From contig NZ_QKYK01000004.1 in assembly GCF_003426815.1 (NCBI RefSeq), forward strand, positions 1-64,000: a stretch of 64,000 nt of DNA. Direction: 5' to 3'. The notes under the pieces are model-generated. The model did no database searches. It saw only the letters and a program-made list of their open reading frames with translations, and was not told the DNA's origin. This DNA is from Desertimonas flava (GTDB taxonomy: Bacteria > Actinomycetota > Acidimicrobiia > Acidimicrobiales > Ilumatobacteraceae). Made by a program: the position numbers and the translations under genes. Below, in pieces: positions 34,074 through 42,884 of the stretch; the first letter of the stretch is position 1; every line of letters begins with the position of its first letter.

Positions 34074-34232
34074 TCAGCCGGGAAGTCCCGATCCCTCGCC
34101 CGGGTCGAGGTCCACGCTGGTGTCCTCGATGTCCACGTCGAGATCGCCGTCGCCGTCATCGTCATCTCCGCAGGCGGCGAACGCGAGCGGGGCGACAGCG
34201 ATCGCGGCGAGGATGGTCAGTTGCTTGCGCAT
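34074..34232 (-). CDS. Small Asp-rich putative lipoprotein
   Basis: A 52-residue frame with GGAGG four bases before the ATG. It starts MRKQLTILAAIAVAPLAFAA, then Cys21, a lipoprotein-type signal with AAC at the lipobox. The mature part is an acidic tail with repeated Asp (CGDDDDGDGDLDVDIED). It would be a very small acidic lipoprotein, perhaps binding cations. No homologue recognised, and the -3 position of the lipobox (Phe) is not ideal. Confidence 0.6.
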   Translation of the reverse strand: MRKQLTILAAIAVAPLAFAACGDDDDGDGDLDVDIEDTSVDLDPGEGSGLPG

Positions 34233-34363
34233 GAGGCCTCCGAGATGTGACGGCGCCGGCTCGTTCGCCGGCGTTGTGCATCCCGGGTACCCGGCGGAGC
34301 GACCACGCAGTCGTCTCCACCCCGGCCACCCACGCCCACGTCGTGGTCACATAACATGCTCCC

Positions 34364-34687
34364 GTGGCGTCCGAGCACTACCACGTCGAGGTGGAGCCGG
34401 CCGACGCGGCCGGGTCACCGGTGGTCACGGTGTCGGGGGAGCTCGACATCGCCTCGGCCGCCACGCTGCTCGGCACGTTCGAAGCGATGCGGCCGTTCCG
34501 GCATCCGGTGGTCCTCGACGTCTCCGGAGTGTCGTTCATCGACTCGTTCGGGCTGCGCACGCTCTTGGCGATCCGCGACGCGGGGGCCGAGGACGGCTAC
34601 ACCGTCACGCTGCGTGGGGCGGGGGCCGATTTCCGGTCCGTCCTGACGCTCGCCGGGCTCGTCGACGCCTTCGACCTCGGCGACTAG
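34364..34687 (+). CDS. STAS-domain anti-sigma factor antagonist
   Basis: A 107-residue single STAS domain, as in SpoIIAA/RsbV. The key segment is DVSGVSFIDSFGLRTLL, with the Ser that is normally phosphorylated at DSFGLR (more often DSSGLR). It should bind an anti-sigma kinase and free a sigma factor in its dephosphorylated state. GTG start without a ribosome site; TAACAT at 34352 to 34357 would make a good -10 for a leaderless message. Its stop codon is shared in a CTAG palindrome with the convergent anti-sigma gene, its likely partner. Confidence 0.9.
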   Translation: MASEHYHVEVEPADAAGSPVVTVSGELDIASAATLLGTFEAMRPFRHPVVLDVSGVSFIDSFGLRTLLAIRDAGAEDGYTVTLRGAGADFRSVLTLAGLVDAFDLGD

Positions 34688-35124
34688 TGGTCTGTCGCCG
34701 GACGCCGAGACGGCGGTCCGAGCCGGCGCCGATGCTCGTCAAGACTGATTCGAGCCCAGACGCGCTTGCCGCGGCCGGTCGGGGTCCATCCCCAGTGCTC
34801 GGCCAGCTGCGCAACGATGCCCAGCCCGTAGCCACCCTCCGGACCTCCCCGGCGGCGGCGAGGCGGCGTCGAGTCGTCGTCGTCCACCCCTACGACCACG
34901 GCGTCCCCGTCGAGGCCGAGCGAGAGCGTCGGTGCGCTGACGGCATGAGTCACCGCATTGGCGACCAGCTCGGAGACGACGAGCACCACGTTCTGGCGCG
35001 ACTCGCGAGCCACCTGCACGCCGTCGAGCCAACGCTCGACGTGGCGGCGGGCCCGGCCGCACGAGTTGGCCGCCAGCGGAAGGTCGGCAGTGCGGCGAGG
35101 GAACGTGATCATGGACTGCGGCAT
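34684..35124 (-). CDS. Anti-sigma regulatory factor (HATPase, RsbW-like)
   Basis: A 146-residue GHKL-type ATPase. The N box is LVVSELVANAVTHA, and the G1 region is VDDDDSTPP; the G2 box follows as GGPEGGYGLGIVAQLAEHWG. The family phosphorylates STAS antagonists and binds sigma factors. The C-terminal tail is Arg-rich. Start at 35124 is fixed by GGAGG five bases upstream. It converges with the STAS gene and overlaps it by the four bases CTAG, which serve as stop on both strands. Confidence 0.9.
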   Translation of the reverse strand: MPQSMITFPRRTADLPLAANSCGRARRHVERWLDGVQVARESRQNVVLVVSELVANAVTHAVSAPTLSLGLDGDAVVVGVDDDDSTPPRRRRGGPEGGYGLGIVAQLAEHWGWTPTGRGKRVWARISLDEHRRRLGPPSRRPATDH

Positions 35125-35260
35125 GTGAACCTCCGAGCGGCACGTACCCACCAGGCGCGTCAAGCGTGCGCGTTCAGCACGGGACAACTGTCTCGTCCTG
35201 ACGGCGTTGGTGCGACCCGAGCTGGGACGGCCTTCCGAACGTGGCCAGACAGCCGTCGCG

Positions 35261-36481
35261 TCAGTTGGCGGTTGGCTCGTAGGTCGAGAGGAACCGGCCG
35301 AGCCGGTTGATCGACTCGGTGAGATCCTCGGCCCAGGGCAGCGTGACGATGCGGAGATGATCGGGACGGTGCCAGTTGAATCCCGTGCCCTGGACGACCA
35401 GGACGTGCTCGGCGCGAAGGAAGTCGAGCACGAGGCGACGGTCGTCGGTGATCGGGTAGACCTCCGGGTCGAGCCGTGGGAAGACGTAGAGGGCGCCCTT
35501 GGGCTCGACACACGAGACGCCGGGGATGGCACGCAGGGCGGCGATCGCCGCGTCGCGCTGAGCGCGCAGCCGCCCGCCCGGCAGCACCAGGTCGTTGATG
35601 CTCTGGCGACCGCCGACGGCCGTCTGGATTGCGTGCTGCGCCGGCACGTTGGCACACAGCCGCATGTTGGCGAGCAGGCTGATCCCCTCGAGATAGCTCT
35701 GGGCATGCGTCCGCGGACCCGTCACGACCATCCAGCCGGAACGGAACCCAGCGAGCCGGTAGGCCTTCGACAGCCCGTTGAACGTGAGCACGAGGACGTC
35801 GGGCGCGACGGCGGCCATGATCGTGTGCTGCGCGTCGTCGTAGAGGATGCGGTCGTAGATCTCGTCGGCCATCACCACGATCCGGTGGCGGGTGGCGATC
35901 TCGGCGATGCCGCGGAGCACCTCGGGCGAGTACACGGCGCCGGTGGGATTGTTCGGATTGATCACGACGATCGCCTTGGTGCGGGACGTCACCTTGGCCT
36001 CGATGTCGTCGAGGTCGGGCTGCCACCCCTCGCTCTCGTCGCAGAGGTAGTGCACCGCGCGGCCTCCGGCGAGCGTCGTCGCCGCAGTCCAGAGCGGATA
36101 GTCCGGCGCCGGGATCAGCACCTCGTCGCCGTCGTTGAGCAGCGCCTGCAGGGCGACCTGGATCAACTCGCTGACCCCGTTGCCCAGCCACACGTCGTCG
36201 GGGTCGGAGATGTCGAGGCCACGCGTCTGGTAGCTCTGCACGATGGCCGTGCGGGCCGACAGCAGCCCCTGCGAGTCGGCGTAACCCTGGGACTCGGGCA
36301 GCGTGCGCACGACGTCGACGAGGATCTCCTCGGGCGCCTCGAAGCCGAACGCCGCCGGGTTGCCGATGTTCAGCTTGGTGATGCGGTGTCCGAGACCCTC
36401 GAGCCGGCGTGCCTCGTCGAGCACCGGGCCGCGGATGTCGTACAGGACGTTCGCCAGCTTCTGCGACTGCTCGATCTCCAT
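35261..36481 (-). CDS. alaA: Alanine/aspartate-type aminotransferase (AlaA-like)
   Basis: A 406-residue fold-type I PLP aminotransferase. It starts with the AlaA signature QSQKLANVLYDIRGPVLDEA, and contains INPNNPTGAVYS, MADEIYDRILYD, and the PLP Lys in FNGLSKAYRLAGFRSGWM. The family transfers amino groups between glutamate and pyruvate or similar acids. GGAGGA lies 12 bases before the ATG, a long but usable spacing. It stands alone; the 268 bases upstream hold no gene I can support. Confidence 0.92.
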   Translation of the reverse strand: MEIEQSQKLANVLYDIRGPVLDEARRLEGLGHRITKLNIGNPAAFGFEAPEEILVDVVRTLPESQGYADSQGLLSARTAIVQSYQTRGLDISDPDDVWLGNGVSELIQVALQALLNDGDEVLIPAPDYPLWTAATTLAGGRAVHYLCDESEGWQPDLDDIEAKVTSRTKAIVVINPNNPTGAVYSPEVLRGIAEIATRHRIVVMADEIYDRILYDDAQHTIMAAVAPDVLVLTFNGLSKAYRLAGFRSGWMVVTGPRTHAQSYLEGISLLANMRLCANVPAQHAIQTAVGGRQSINDLVLPGGRLRAQRDAAIAALRAIPGVSCVEPKGALYVFPRLDPEVYPITDDRRLVLDFLRAEHVLVVQGTGFNWHRPDHLRIVTLPWAEDLTESINRLGRFLSTYEPTAN

Positions 36482-36749
36482 GACGCTTCAGTTTCCTCCG
36501 GCCCCGCATCAGGCAACGGGCGAGGCCGTTGCGACGCTACTGGCGCCACGTGCCGGCAGCCCACTCGCCTGGAGTTGACGGTCGCCTCGCAACCGACGGA
36601 GAACGCCAGATCGTCGGGGGCGTCAGCCGTCGCCGGGGCGGCGGGCCTCCGCGTCGCCGGCGTGGCGTTGTGGCTCGTCGCCCGAACGCGGCAGTGAGCT
36701 CTCCGAGAATTCGGCCGCGCCGCTGACGCCCGGTCGCCAGAATGCGGAG

Positions 36750-37106
36750 GTGGGACGGCGAGCACGACTGATCGAACAACTGCAGCCCTTGCTCGAGCCC
36801 GGCGAACGGATCTCGCATCTCTTCGTGGCGAACCACGGAGTGGCGCGGGCGAGCCGGGTGGCGATGATGGCGATCGCCGTCACCGACCGCAACATCGTGT
36901 CGATCCCCGTCAAACACATGTGGCGTTGGAAGCTGTCGGGAACGCACGTGACCCGGTGGCCTCGGGTCGCCTTCGACGACGTCCCCGACGCGCTCGTCGG
37001 GTTCGACCGGTGGAGCTGGAACGGCCTCGATCTGTGGCTCGATCGCCCCGGGCGCAACGAGGTCAAGGACGCCAACACCGCGTTGGCCGGCGCGCCCGCG
37101 GGCTGA
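36750..37106 (+). CDS. Small PH-like domain hypothetical protein
   Basis: A 118-residue protein with the pattern of bacterial PH-like domains: LLEPGERISHLFVANHG, then MAIAVTDRNIVSIPVKHMWR, then DVPDALVGFDRWSWNGLDLW. It starts at GTG with GCGGAG directly adjacent, so the initiation site is not certain. Role unknown; such proteins are often cytosolic or membrane-associated binding modules. Confidence 0.7.
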   Translation: MGRRARLIEQLQPLLEPGERISHLFVANHGVARASRVAMMAIAVTDRNIVSIPVKHMWRWKLSGTHVTRWPRVAFDDVPDALVGFDRWSWNGLDLWLDRPGRNEVKDANTALAGAPAG

Positions 37107-37120
37107 CCCGGCCGCAACCC

Positions 37121-37145
37121 CGGCCCGGCCCGGCCCGGCCCGGCT
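37121..37145. repeat. CGGCC tandem repeat between convergent genes
   Basis: Four exact copies of CGGCC plus a partial fifth (CGGCT) lie in the 37-base gap between the PH-like gene and the convergent dockerin-like gene, ending inside the stop codon of the latter. Each unit contains the GGCC palindrome, so the stretch could fold in several registers and could slip during replication. Whether it ends transcription is not shown. Confidence 0.7.
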
Positions 37146-37629
37146 ACATCGTGTCGTAGTAGATCTGCAGCTGCTGCATGGTCACGATGTGGGTGACCAT
37201 GATGTCGTTGAGCACCTGGGCGTTCGACTGCGGCGTCACCGCCGGACCCTGGAGCTGGTCGAGCATCCCGTTCTCGTCGACGTCGGTGAACACGGTGTCC
37301 CACACCATGTCGCCGTCGGTGTCGACGGCGATGATGTCCACCACCCCGTTCCCTGACGAATCGGACGCGGTGGTCTCGAACGTCCCGTTGCGGTCGAAGT
37401 CGGCGATGAACCCTTCGAAGTAGCCGTTCTCGTCGATGTCGGCGCCGATCACGTCCGTGACCCCGTCGCCCGACGAATCGATGTGGTACTGGTCGCCGAC
37501 ACCGTTGCCGTCCTCGTCGTACCAGCCGTCGGCCGCGGCGGGCATCGCCGCGAGACTCAGCGCCGCGAACGTTGCGGCGATCGCCGTGACGCCTCCGGCG
37601 ACCCCGAGCTGTGCCTTCCGTCTCTTCAT
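37144..37629 (-). CDS. Secreted calcium-binding-type (dockerin-like repeat) protein
   Basis: A 161-residue exported protein. It has a Sec signal peptide with KRRK, a hydrophobic core and AMPAAA before the mature end. The mature part is five or six EF-hand-like loops of DxDxDG type (DEDGNGVGDQ, DSSGDGVTDV, DIDENGYFEG, DFDRNGTFET, DTDGDMVWDT, DVDENGMLDQ) and a short helical tail. Such repeats bind calcium and occur in dockerins and thrombospondin type 3 domains. The start has GAGGGG five bases upstream. No anchoring signal is visible. Confidence 0.82.
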   Translation of the reverse strand: MKRRKAQLGVAGGVTAIAATFAALSLAAMPAAADGWYDEDGNGVGDQYHIDSSGDGVTDVIGADIDENGYFEGFIADFDRNGTFETTASDSSGNGVVDIIAVDTDGDMVWDTVFTDVDENGMLDQLQGPAVTPQSNAQVLNDIMVTHIVTMQQLQIYYDTM

Positions 37630-37827
37630 GTCATCCCCCTCGTCGTGATCTGACGGCGGATGAGACGGAGCGAGGCGTCCATCGGTTCCGCCGCTGATCG
37701 ACACCGTCGGCGCGATCCCCGCCGACCGGCTGACCGAAGCCGTCGAACGAGCCACGAACGAAAGGCTCGTGCGCCACCCCGCAACCGTCGACGACCCCGT
37801 CACCGCCACGCCCACCACACCGAGCGA

Positions 37828-38760
37828 TCAGCTCCCCGAGCGCAGGATCTCCTGCAACGGCGGCCCGCTGCTCGCGCTGGCGGGAGTGTCGGCGATGAAC
37901 GAGAGCAGCACGTCGACGAACCGATCCGGCGCCTCGGTGTGGGGGAAGTGCCCGACGCGACGGAGGATCTCCAGCCGGCTGCCGGCGATCGCCTCATGAG
38001 CTGTGTGGGCATGGGCGACCGGGATGATGCGGTCGTCCTCGCCCCACACGATCAACGTCGGCACGTGGGCTGCCATGTACAGACGGTCGAGGGCGCTGAC
38101 CGTCTGACCGCCCGTGTCGATGACGGTCCGGATGGTGCGGACGAACGCCTTGCGGTCCTCGGCGCCGGCCAGCGAGCTGTAGGTACGCCACAGCTCACCG
38201 AGGCGGGGAGACCGCAGCCCGCGCCGGTTGAGGAAGCGGCTCACGTCGGTGCCCCTGTCGGCCACCCAGCGCGAAAACACCAAGGGCATCGCATACTCGG
38301 CGAACGGCAGCGTGCCGAGGCGGAGCAGCCAGCTCACGTCCCGGCCGAGCCCGCCGCTGTCGACGAGGACCAACCGGTCGCACACCTCGGGGTGCTGGTA
38401 GGCGACCTGCATCGCCACGCCACCGCCGAACGAGTGGCCCACGAGGGTGGCCGACTCGATGCCCAGCGTCACCAGCAGGTCGCGCAGGCCGCTCGCGTGG
38501 GCTCCCAGGGAGTAGTCGCCCATCGGCTTGGCGGAATTGCCGTGGCCGAGGAGGTCGGGCGCGATCACGTCGTGTGTCCGCGCCAGCCCCGGCATCACGT
38601 CCTTCCACGTTCGGGAACTGCCCGCGAGCCCGTGGATCAGGACCACCGCTTCTCCGGAACCGCCCCGTCGGTACACCACGTCGTGGCCGTGGATGGTCAC
38701 GTGCTGCCGAGCGAAATCGCTCACGGTCTCGCCGGCCGGCCGTGCCGGATCCGCCGTCAC
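37828..38760 (-). CDS. Alpha/beta hydrolase
   Basis: A 310-residue alpha/beta hydrolase. HGLAGSSRTW is the oxyanion region, the nucleophile elbow is VGHSFGGG, the acid is in VWGEDDRIIP, and the His is in GHFPHTEAPDRF. Substrate is unknown; relatives hydrolyse esters, haloalkanes or C-C bonds. GTG start at 38760 shares GTGA with the stop of the aldo/keto reductase gene, so it is translationally coupled and the last gene of the glycan locus. A second GTG (VSDFARQH) is an alternative start. Confidence 0.88.
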   Translation of the reverse strand: MTADPARPAGETVSDFARQHVTIHGHDVVYRRGGSGEAVVLIHGLAGSSRTWKDVMPGLARTHDVIAPDLLGHGNSAKPMGDYSLGAHASGLRDLLVTLGIESATLVGHSFGGGVAMQVAYQHPEVCDRLVLVDSGGLGRDVSWLLRLGTLPFAEYAMPLVFSRWVADRGTDVSRFLNRRGLRSPRLGELWRTYSSLAGAEDRKAFVRTIRTVIDTGGQTVSALDRLYMAAHVPTLIVWGEDDRIIPVAHAHTAHEAIAGSRLEILRRVGHFPHTEAPDRFVDVLLSFIADTPASASSGPPLQEILRSGS

Positions 38761-39737
38761 ACGGGCCCCCGGATGTGGTGGCGGACGTCGCTGGCGTAGT
38801 AGTCGGCGAGCCGGCGGTGCAGCTCGGCGGGGAGCGGGGCGAGGTCGCTGCTCGACGCGTTCTCGACCACCTGTTGCGGGCGGGTCGCGCCGGCGATGAT
38901 CGTGGACACCGCCGGCTGGTCGAGGATCCAGCGCAGCGCCATCTGCGCCGGCGTGAGGCCCGCCGGCGTCATCGTGACCAGATCGTCGGCGATCGCCACC
39001 GCTCGCTCGAACGGCAGTCCCGAGAACGTCTCGCCGACGTTGAACGCAGCGCCGTCGCGATTGAAGTTCCGGTGATCGCTCGCGGCGAACTGCTGCGACG
39101 CGGTCATCTTCCCCGAAAGCACCCCCGACGCCAGAGGCAGCCGGACGATCACTCCCACGTCGTTGGCTGCCGCGGCCGGCAGCACGGCGTCGATCGCATC
39201 CTGGCGGACCAGGTTGAAGATGATCTGGATCGAGGTCAGCGCCGGGTGCTCCACGGCGAACAGTGCCTCGTCGACCGTCTCGACGCTGACGCCGAACTCG
39301 CGCAGCAGACCGGCGTCGCGGAACTCCTCGAGCCACGACAGCAGATCGCCTGCGTGCAAGACGTCGGCCGGCACGCAGTGCAGCTGGACGAGATCGAGCA
39401 CCTCCACGCCCAGCCGTTGCAACGACCCTTCGAGGCAGCTGCGGACCTTGTCCTTCGTGTAGCCGTCCGGATACACCGATCCGTCACGCCCGACCTTGGT
39501 GGCGACGATCCGCTCCCCCGGGTAGGCGGCAACGTGGCGACCGATGCGGGTCTCGCTGAGTCCGCCGCCGTAGACGTCGGCGGTGTCCCAGAACGTGATC
39601 CCCTGGCTGTCGGCGGCGGCCAACACCGCGTCCGCCGTCTCGTCGCTCACGGGACCGAAGTCGTTGCCGAGCTGCCAGCAGCCCAAGCCGATCTCGGACA
39701 CCCGATAGCCGCTCTTACCCAACGTCCGATAGTGCAT
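38757..39737 (-). CDS. Aldo/keto reductase
   Basis: A 326-residue aldo/keto reductase of the NADPH-dependent barrel family. It shows MHYRTLGKSGYRVSEIGLGC, ITFWDTADVYGGGLSE (catalytic Asp and Tyr), ATKVGRDG (Lys), LVQLHCVP (His) and a C-terminal IIAGATRPQQVVEN NADPH loop. It would reduce sugars or aldehydes, which fits its place after the glycosidase genes. A GAGAGG site lies seven bases before the ATG. A gap of 53 bases separates it from the GH1-like gene. Confidence 0.92.
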   Translation of the reverse strand: MHYRTLGKSGYRVSEIGLGCWQLGNDFGPVSDETADAVLAAADSQGITFWDTADVYGGGLSETRIGRHVAAYPGERIVATKVGRDGSVYPDGYTKDKVRSCLEGSLQRLGVEVLDLVQLHCVPADVLHAGDLLSWLEEFRDAGLLREFGVSVETVDEALFAVEHPALTSIQIIFNLVRQDAIDAVLPAAAANDVGVIVRLPLASGVLSGKMTASQQFAASDHRNFNRDGAAFNVGETFSGLPFERAVAIADDLVTMTPAGLTPAQMALRWILDQPAVSTIIAGATRPQQVVENASSSDLAPLPAELHRRLADYYASDVRHHIRGPV

Positions 39738-39790
39738 CGTTCGACCTCTCTGGTGCACTCCCAATCCTACGGGCGCCGCCCGGCGGCGGA

Positions 39791-41041
39791 TCAGGCGATC
39801 ACGGTGACAGCGCGCGACCGCCCCCGGCGCCCGAGTCGGGGTTCGACCCCCTGTTCGGACAGCTCGGCGAGACGCCGGTACAGCTCGCCGACCGGGTGCG
39901 GTCGACGATCGAGTCCGACCAGCCCGCACGGGTTGACGATGCCGCGATCGCGGGTGAGCGCGCTGTCCCAGTCGACGTGGTCGATGAACCCGTACCAGCA
40001 GAAGCCGCGGATCGGGAGACCTCGCTCCTTCAGCGCCATCGCGTCGTTCCACACCTCCGCCAGCCATCCCGGCGCCAGCCGCCCCGCGATGTTGGTCTCG
40101 GAGAGCATGAACGGCAGTCGATAGCGGTCGTAGAAGTCGAGAGCGAGCGCCTGGAAACCGCGCCGGCGATCACCAGCCCGCGTGACCCGGCCGGCCGCAT
40201 CGACCACTCGTTCGTTGCCCTTGTAGTAGTCGTGACCGATGATGCACCCTTGACTGCTGCCGTTCGCAGCGAACCAGTCGAGGCGCTCACCCGATATGCC
40301 GTTGGATCGCAACCAGTCGACGACGCGGCGGGTCGGCTCCCGCCCGTAGGAGAGGTCGTAGGCCACCCAGCTCCGTTCGGTGAGCAGCCGCGCCAGCTCG
40401 ACGTTGTCCCTGTCGGAGGGGTCGGCCGGCGCGTAGGTGTCGCACGCATCGCTCTGGATGAAGATCGCATCCGGCCGTCGCTCGCTGATGAGGTGCATCC
40501 CGCGGACCGCGCAGTGAGCGACGTTGTCGATCGCCGCGACGAACGACACGTCGTCGCGGCGACGCTCGTTCCACAGGCCTTCCCTGGCCGAGAACCATGC
40601 CGTGACGTAGGGCTCGTTCACCGGTGTGTAGTAGCGGACCCACGGGTAGCGCTCGACCACCGCCTCCACGAAGCGCTCGTACCGCGGGATCAGTGCCGGG
40701 TCCCCCACCGCGCAGATGTCGTCGGGGAGGCCGAAGTGCAGCAGGTCGAGGATCGGCTCGATGCCTGCCGTCCGCAGTGCGCCCAGCGCCCGGTCGGTCC
40801 AGTCCCAGTCGAAGCGGGTGGGGTCGGGATCGTTGGCGACGACGTGGAACGGCACGCCGTATCGCAGGTAGCGGATCCCGAACGAGGCGACCAGCTCGAG
40901 GTCCTCGCGGTAGCGCTCCCAGTGGCCGGTCTTGCGCAACTCGTCCTGACGGATGCCGCCCGCGATCACAGGCGCGGAGCACTCGATCCCCGCGGCGACG
41001 ACGAATCCCTCGTCGACCTCCAACACTGGCGGCGGCGTCAT
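39791..41041 (-). CDS. Glycoside hydrolase family 1-like protein
   Basis: A 416-residue (beta/alpha)8 protein. The acid/base motif is YTPVNEPYVTAWFS (Glu142) and the likely nucleophile is Glu315 in MLSETNIAGRL, in GH1 order. The first block, IECSAPVIAGGIRQDEL, and RYLRYGVPFHVV are also GH1-like. It is shorter than typical beta-glucosidases and lacks the classic TENG, so it may be a divergent clan-A branch. There is no signal peptide. ATG overlaps the GH43 stop by four bases, so it should act on imported products. Confidence 0.75.
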   Translation of the reverse strand: MTPPPVLEVDEGFVVAAGIECSAPVIAGGIRQDELRKTGHWERYREDLELVASFGIRYLRYGVPFHVVANDPDPTRFDWDWTDRALGALRTAGIEPILDLLHFGLPDDICAVGDPALIPRYERFVEAVVERYPWVRYYTPVNEPYVTAWFSAREGLWNERRRDDVSFVAAIDNVAHCAVRGMHLISERRPDAIFIQSDACDTYAPADPSDRDNVELARLLTERSWVAYDLSYGREPTRRVVDWLRSNGISGERLDWFAANGSSQGCIIGHDYYKGNERVVDAAGRVTRAGDRRRGFQALALDFYDRYRLPFMLSETNIAGRLAPGWLAEVWNDAMALKERGLPIRGFCWYGFIDHVDWDSALTRDRGIVNPCGLVGLDRRPHPVGELYRRLAELSEQGVEPRLGRRGRSRAVTVIA

Positions 41042-42060
41042 CGCCGCGGCTCGCCCGGCGCCGGTTGCGGGTCGGACGTCGGCCCGGCGATGATCGGCCG
41101 GCCAGCACGGAACTCGACACGGTCGATCCGCAAGGCGCGTACACCCGCGGGATAGCCGACGTCGGGACCGGTCCACGCGTGATAGGCCATCCACGGATCG
41201 CCGTCGGGACCCTCGACGATCATCTGGCCGCCGGGTCCCATGACTTCGGCGGTGAACTCGAGGATCGGTCCCTCCCCCGGCTTGCGGCACGGACCGGTCG
41301 CCGTGTCGCAGGTGGCGTAGCCGACGGCGTAGTCGACACTGTCCCACCGGTTCGCCGAGTAGAACAGGTAGTACTCGCCGTCGACCTCGACCATCGCCGG
41401 GTTCTCGATCAGCGGGATCTCCCACGGTTGGTCGCGCTCGATCAGTGCCACCGGTTCGCCGGAGAGCGTCAGCCCGTCGTCGGCGAGTCGCTGTGTCCAC
41501 AGTTGGACAGGCTGCGCGCAACAGTTCCCGTCGTTCTTCCAGTAGAGGTAGAGCTGCCCGTCGACGTCCCGGTACGGATACGGGTCGATCGAGCCCCCGA
41601 GCGGCACCTGGCACACCAACGGCTCCTCGCTCTGATGGTCGAACGGGCCGTTCGGGGCGGCCGCGGTGGCGACACCGATGCATTGACGACCGGATTCGTC
41701 GTGCCGCGAGACGTAGTACAGCAGGAACCGGCCGGCGTGCTCGATGACGCCCGGCGCCCACGTGTCTCCGAACCCGAGGCGCGCCCACGCCGGCAGCGCC
41801 GGCAGGGCATCGCCCACCCGCTCCCACTCGACCATGTCGGTCGAGCGGATGACGGGGACGTTCGACGTCCCGGTGTTCGTGGAGTACGCGTAGTAGACGT
41901 CCTCGACACGCACGACGTGCGGGTCGGGAAAATCTCGCGGGTACACCGGGTTGGTGTACGTCGCTCCGCCAGGCTCCGACGTGGCGTCGGCTGCCGCCGT
42001 ACCTGTCGGCGCCGGCACCGCCGCCGTCAGCAACACGAGTACCGCCGTGGCCGCCCTCAT
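41038..42060 (-). CDS. Secreted glycoside hydrolase family 43 enzyme
   Basis: A 340-residue five-bladed beta-propeller glycosidase. A signal peptide ends around TAAA (residue 24). The first blade has YPRDFPDPHVV with the catalytic Asp46, later SIDPYPYRD supplies the pKa-tuning Asp, and LIENPAMVEVDGEYYLFYS the general acid Glu. GH43 enzymes cleave arabinofuranosyl or xylosyl linkages, in line with the GH51 gene nearby. The ATG overlaps the permease stop by four bases (ATGA), and its own stop overlaps the GH1-like start. Confidence 0.88.
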   Translation of the reverse strand: MRAATAVLVLLTAAVPAPTGTAAADATSEPGGATYTNPVYPRDFPDPHVVRVEDVYYAYSTNTGTSNVPVIRSTDMVEWERVGDALPALPAWARLGFGDTWAPGVIEHAGRFLLYYVSRHDESGRQCIGVATAAAPNGPFDHQSEEPLVCQVPLGGSIDPYPYRDVDGQLYLYWKNDGNCCAQPVQLWTQRLADDGLTLSGEPVALIERDQPWEIPLIENPAMVEVDGEYYLFYSANRWDSVDYAVGYATCDTATGPCRKPGEGPILEFTAEVMGPGGQMIVEGPDGDPWMAYHAWTGPDVGYPAGVRALRIDRVEFRAGRPIIAGPTSDPQPAPGEPRR

Positions 42061-42884
42061 CCTTTCAACCCCGTGGTCGAGATGCTCCGCACGATGAACC
42101 GTTGGGCGCTGACGAAGAGGACCAACACGGGCAGCGTCAGCACCAGCGCGCCGGCCATCAGCTTGCCGTAGTCGAACGTGTACTGGCCCTGGAGCGTCGC
42201 CAAACCGACCGGAAGCGTCTGCATCTCGCGGTTGCCGCCGGTGACCAGCAGCGGCCAGAGGAAGTTGTTCCACGACTCGAGGAACGTGATCACCCCGAGC
42301 GTGGCGAGAGCACCATGTGAGAGCGGGAGCACGACCCGGATGAACGTCTGCCAGGTGTTGGCACCGTCGACGACGGCCGCTTCCTCCAGCTCGCGCGGCA
42401 GGCTGAGGAAGAACTGACGGAGGAAGAACACGCCGAACACTCCCGATAGGCCCGGGGCGATCACACCCTGATAGGTGCCCAGCCAGCCGAGGTTGGCGAT
42501 CGTGATGTAGTTGGGGATCAAGAACATGATCTGGGGCATCACGAGCGTGGCGAGGAGCAGACCGAACAGCACCTTGCGGCCGCGGAACTCCATGCGGGCG
42601 TAGGCATAGGCCGCCATCGAGTCGAGGATCAGGGTCAGCAGCGTGAAAACGGTGGCGATGAGGAAGCTGTTGAGGAACCAGCGCCGTACCGGCAGCGTCG
42701 GGTCGCGGAAGATCGACGTGAAGTTCTCCCACGTGGGCGCATGGGGAATCCAGTTCGGATCGAGCCACTCGGCGGACGGTTTGAAGGCAGTGACCCCCAT
42801 CCACAGCAGCGGCAGGACGAAGAACAGCCCGAACACCGACAGCAGGAGGTAGCGCAGCACCCCGTAGACGCGTCCGGCGTTCAT
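42057..42884 (-). CDS. Carbohydrate ABC transporter permease (MalG-like)
   Basis: A 275-residue inner-membrane permease with six helices. The cytoplasmic EAA loop is seen as LEEAAVVDGANTWQTFIRVV followed by LP, and the N-terminal helix with FKPSAEW is typical of MalG-type subunits of sugar importers. The C-terminus ends RFIVRSISTTGLKG. ATGA overlap with the MalF-like gene. No ATPase gene lies nearby, so a shared MsmK/MsiK-type ATPase elsewhere is likely (inference). Confidence 0.93.
   Translation of the reverse strand: MNAGRVYGVLRYLLLSVFGLFFVLPLLWMGVTAFKPSAEWLDPNWIPHAPTWENFTSIFRDPTLPVRRWFLNSFLIATVFTLLTLILDSMAAYAYARMEFRGRKVLFGLLLATLVMPQIMFLIPNYITIANLGWLGTYQGVIAPGLSGVFGVFFLRQFFLSLPRELEEAAVVDGANTWQTFIRVVLPLSHGALATLGVITFLESWNNFLWPLLVTGGNREMQTLPVGLATLQGQYTFDYGKLMAGALVLTLPVLVLFVSAQRFIVRSISTTGLKG

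Noticed and set aside
36482-36749. A gene in the 268-base gap upstream of the aminotransferase
   Set aside because: All frames are Arg/Gly-rich without start signals or recognisable motifs; nothing else is visible there.
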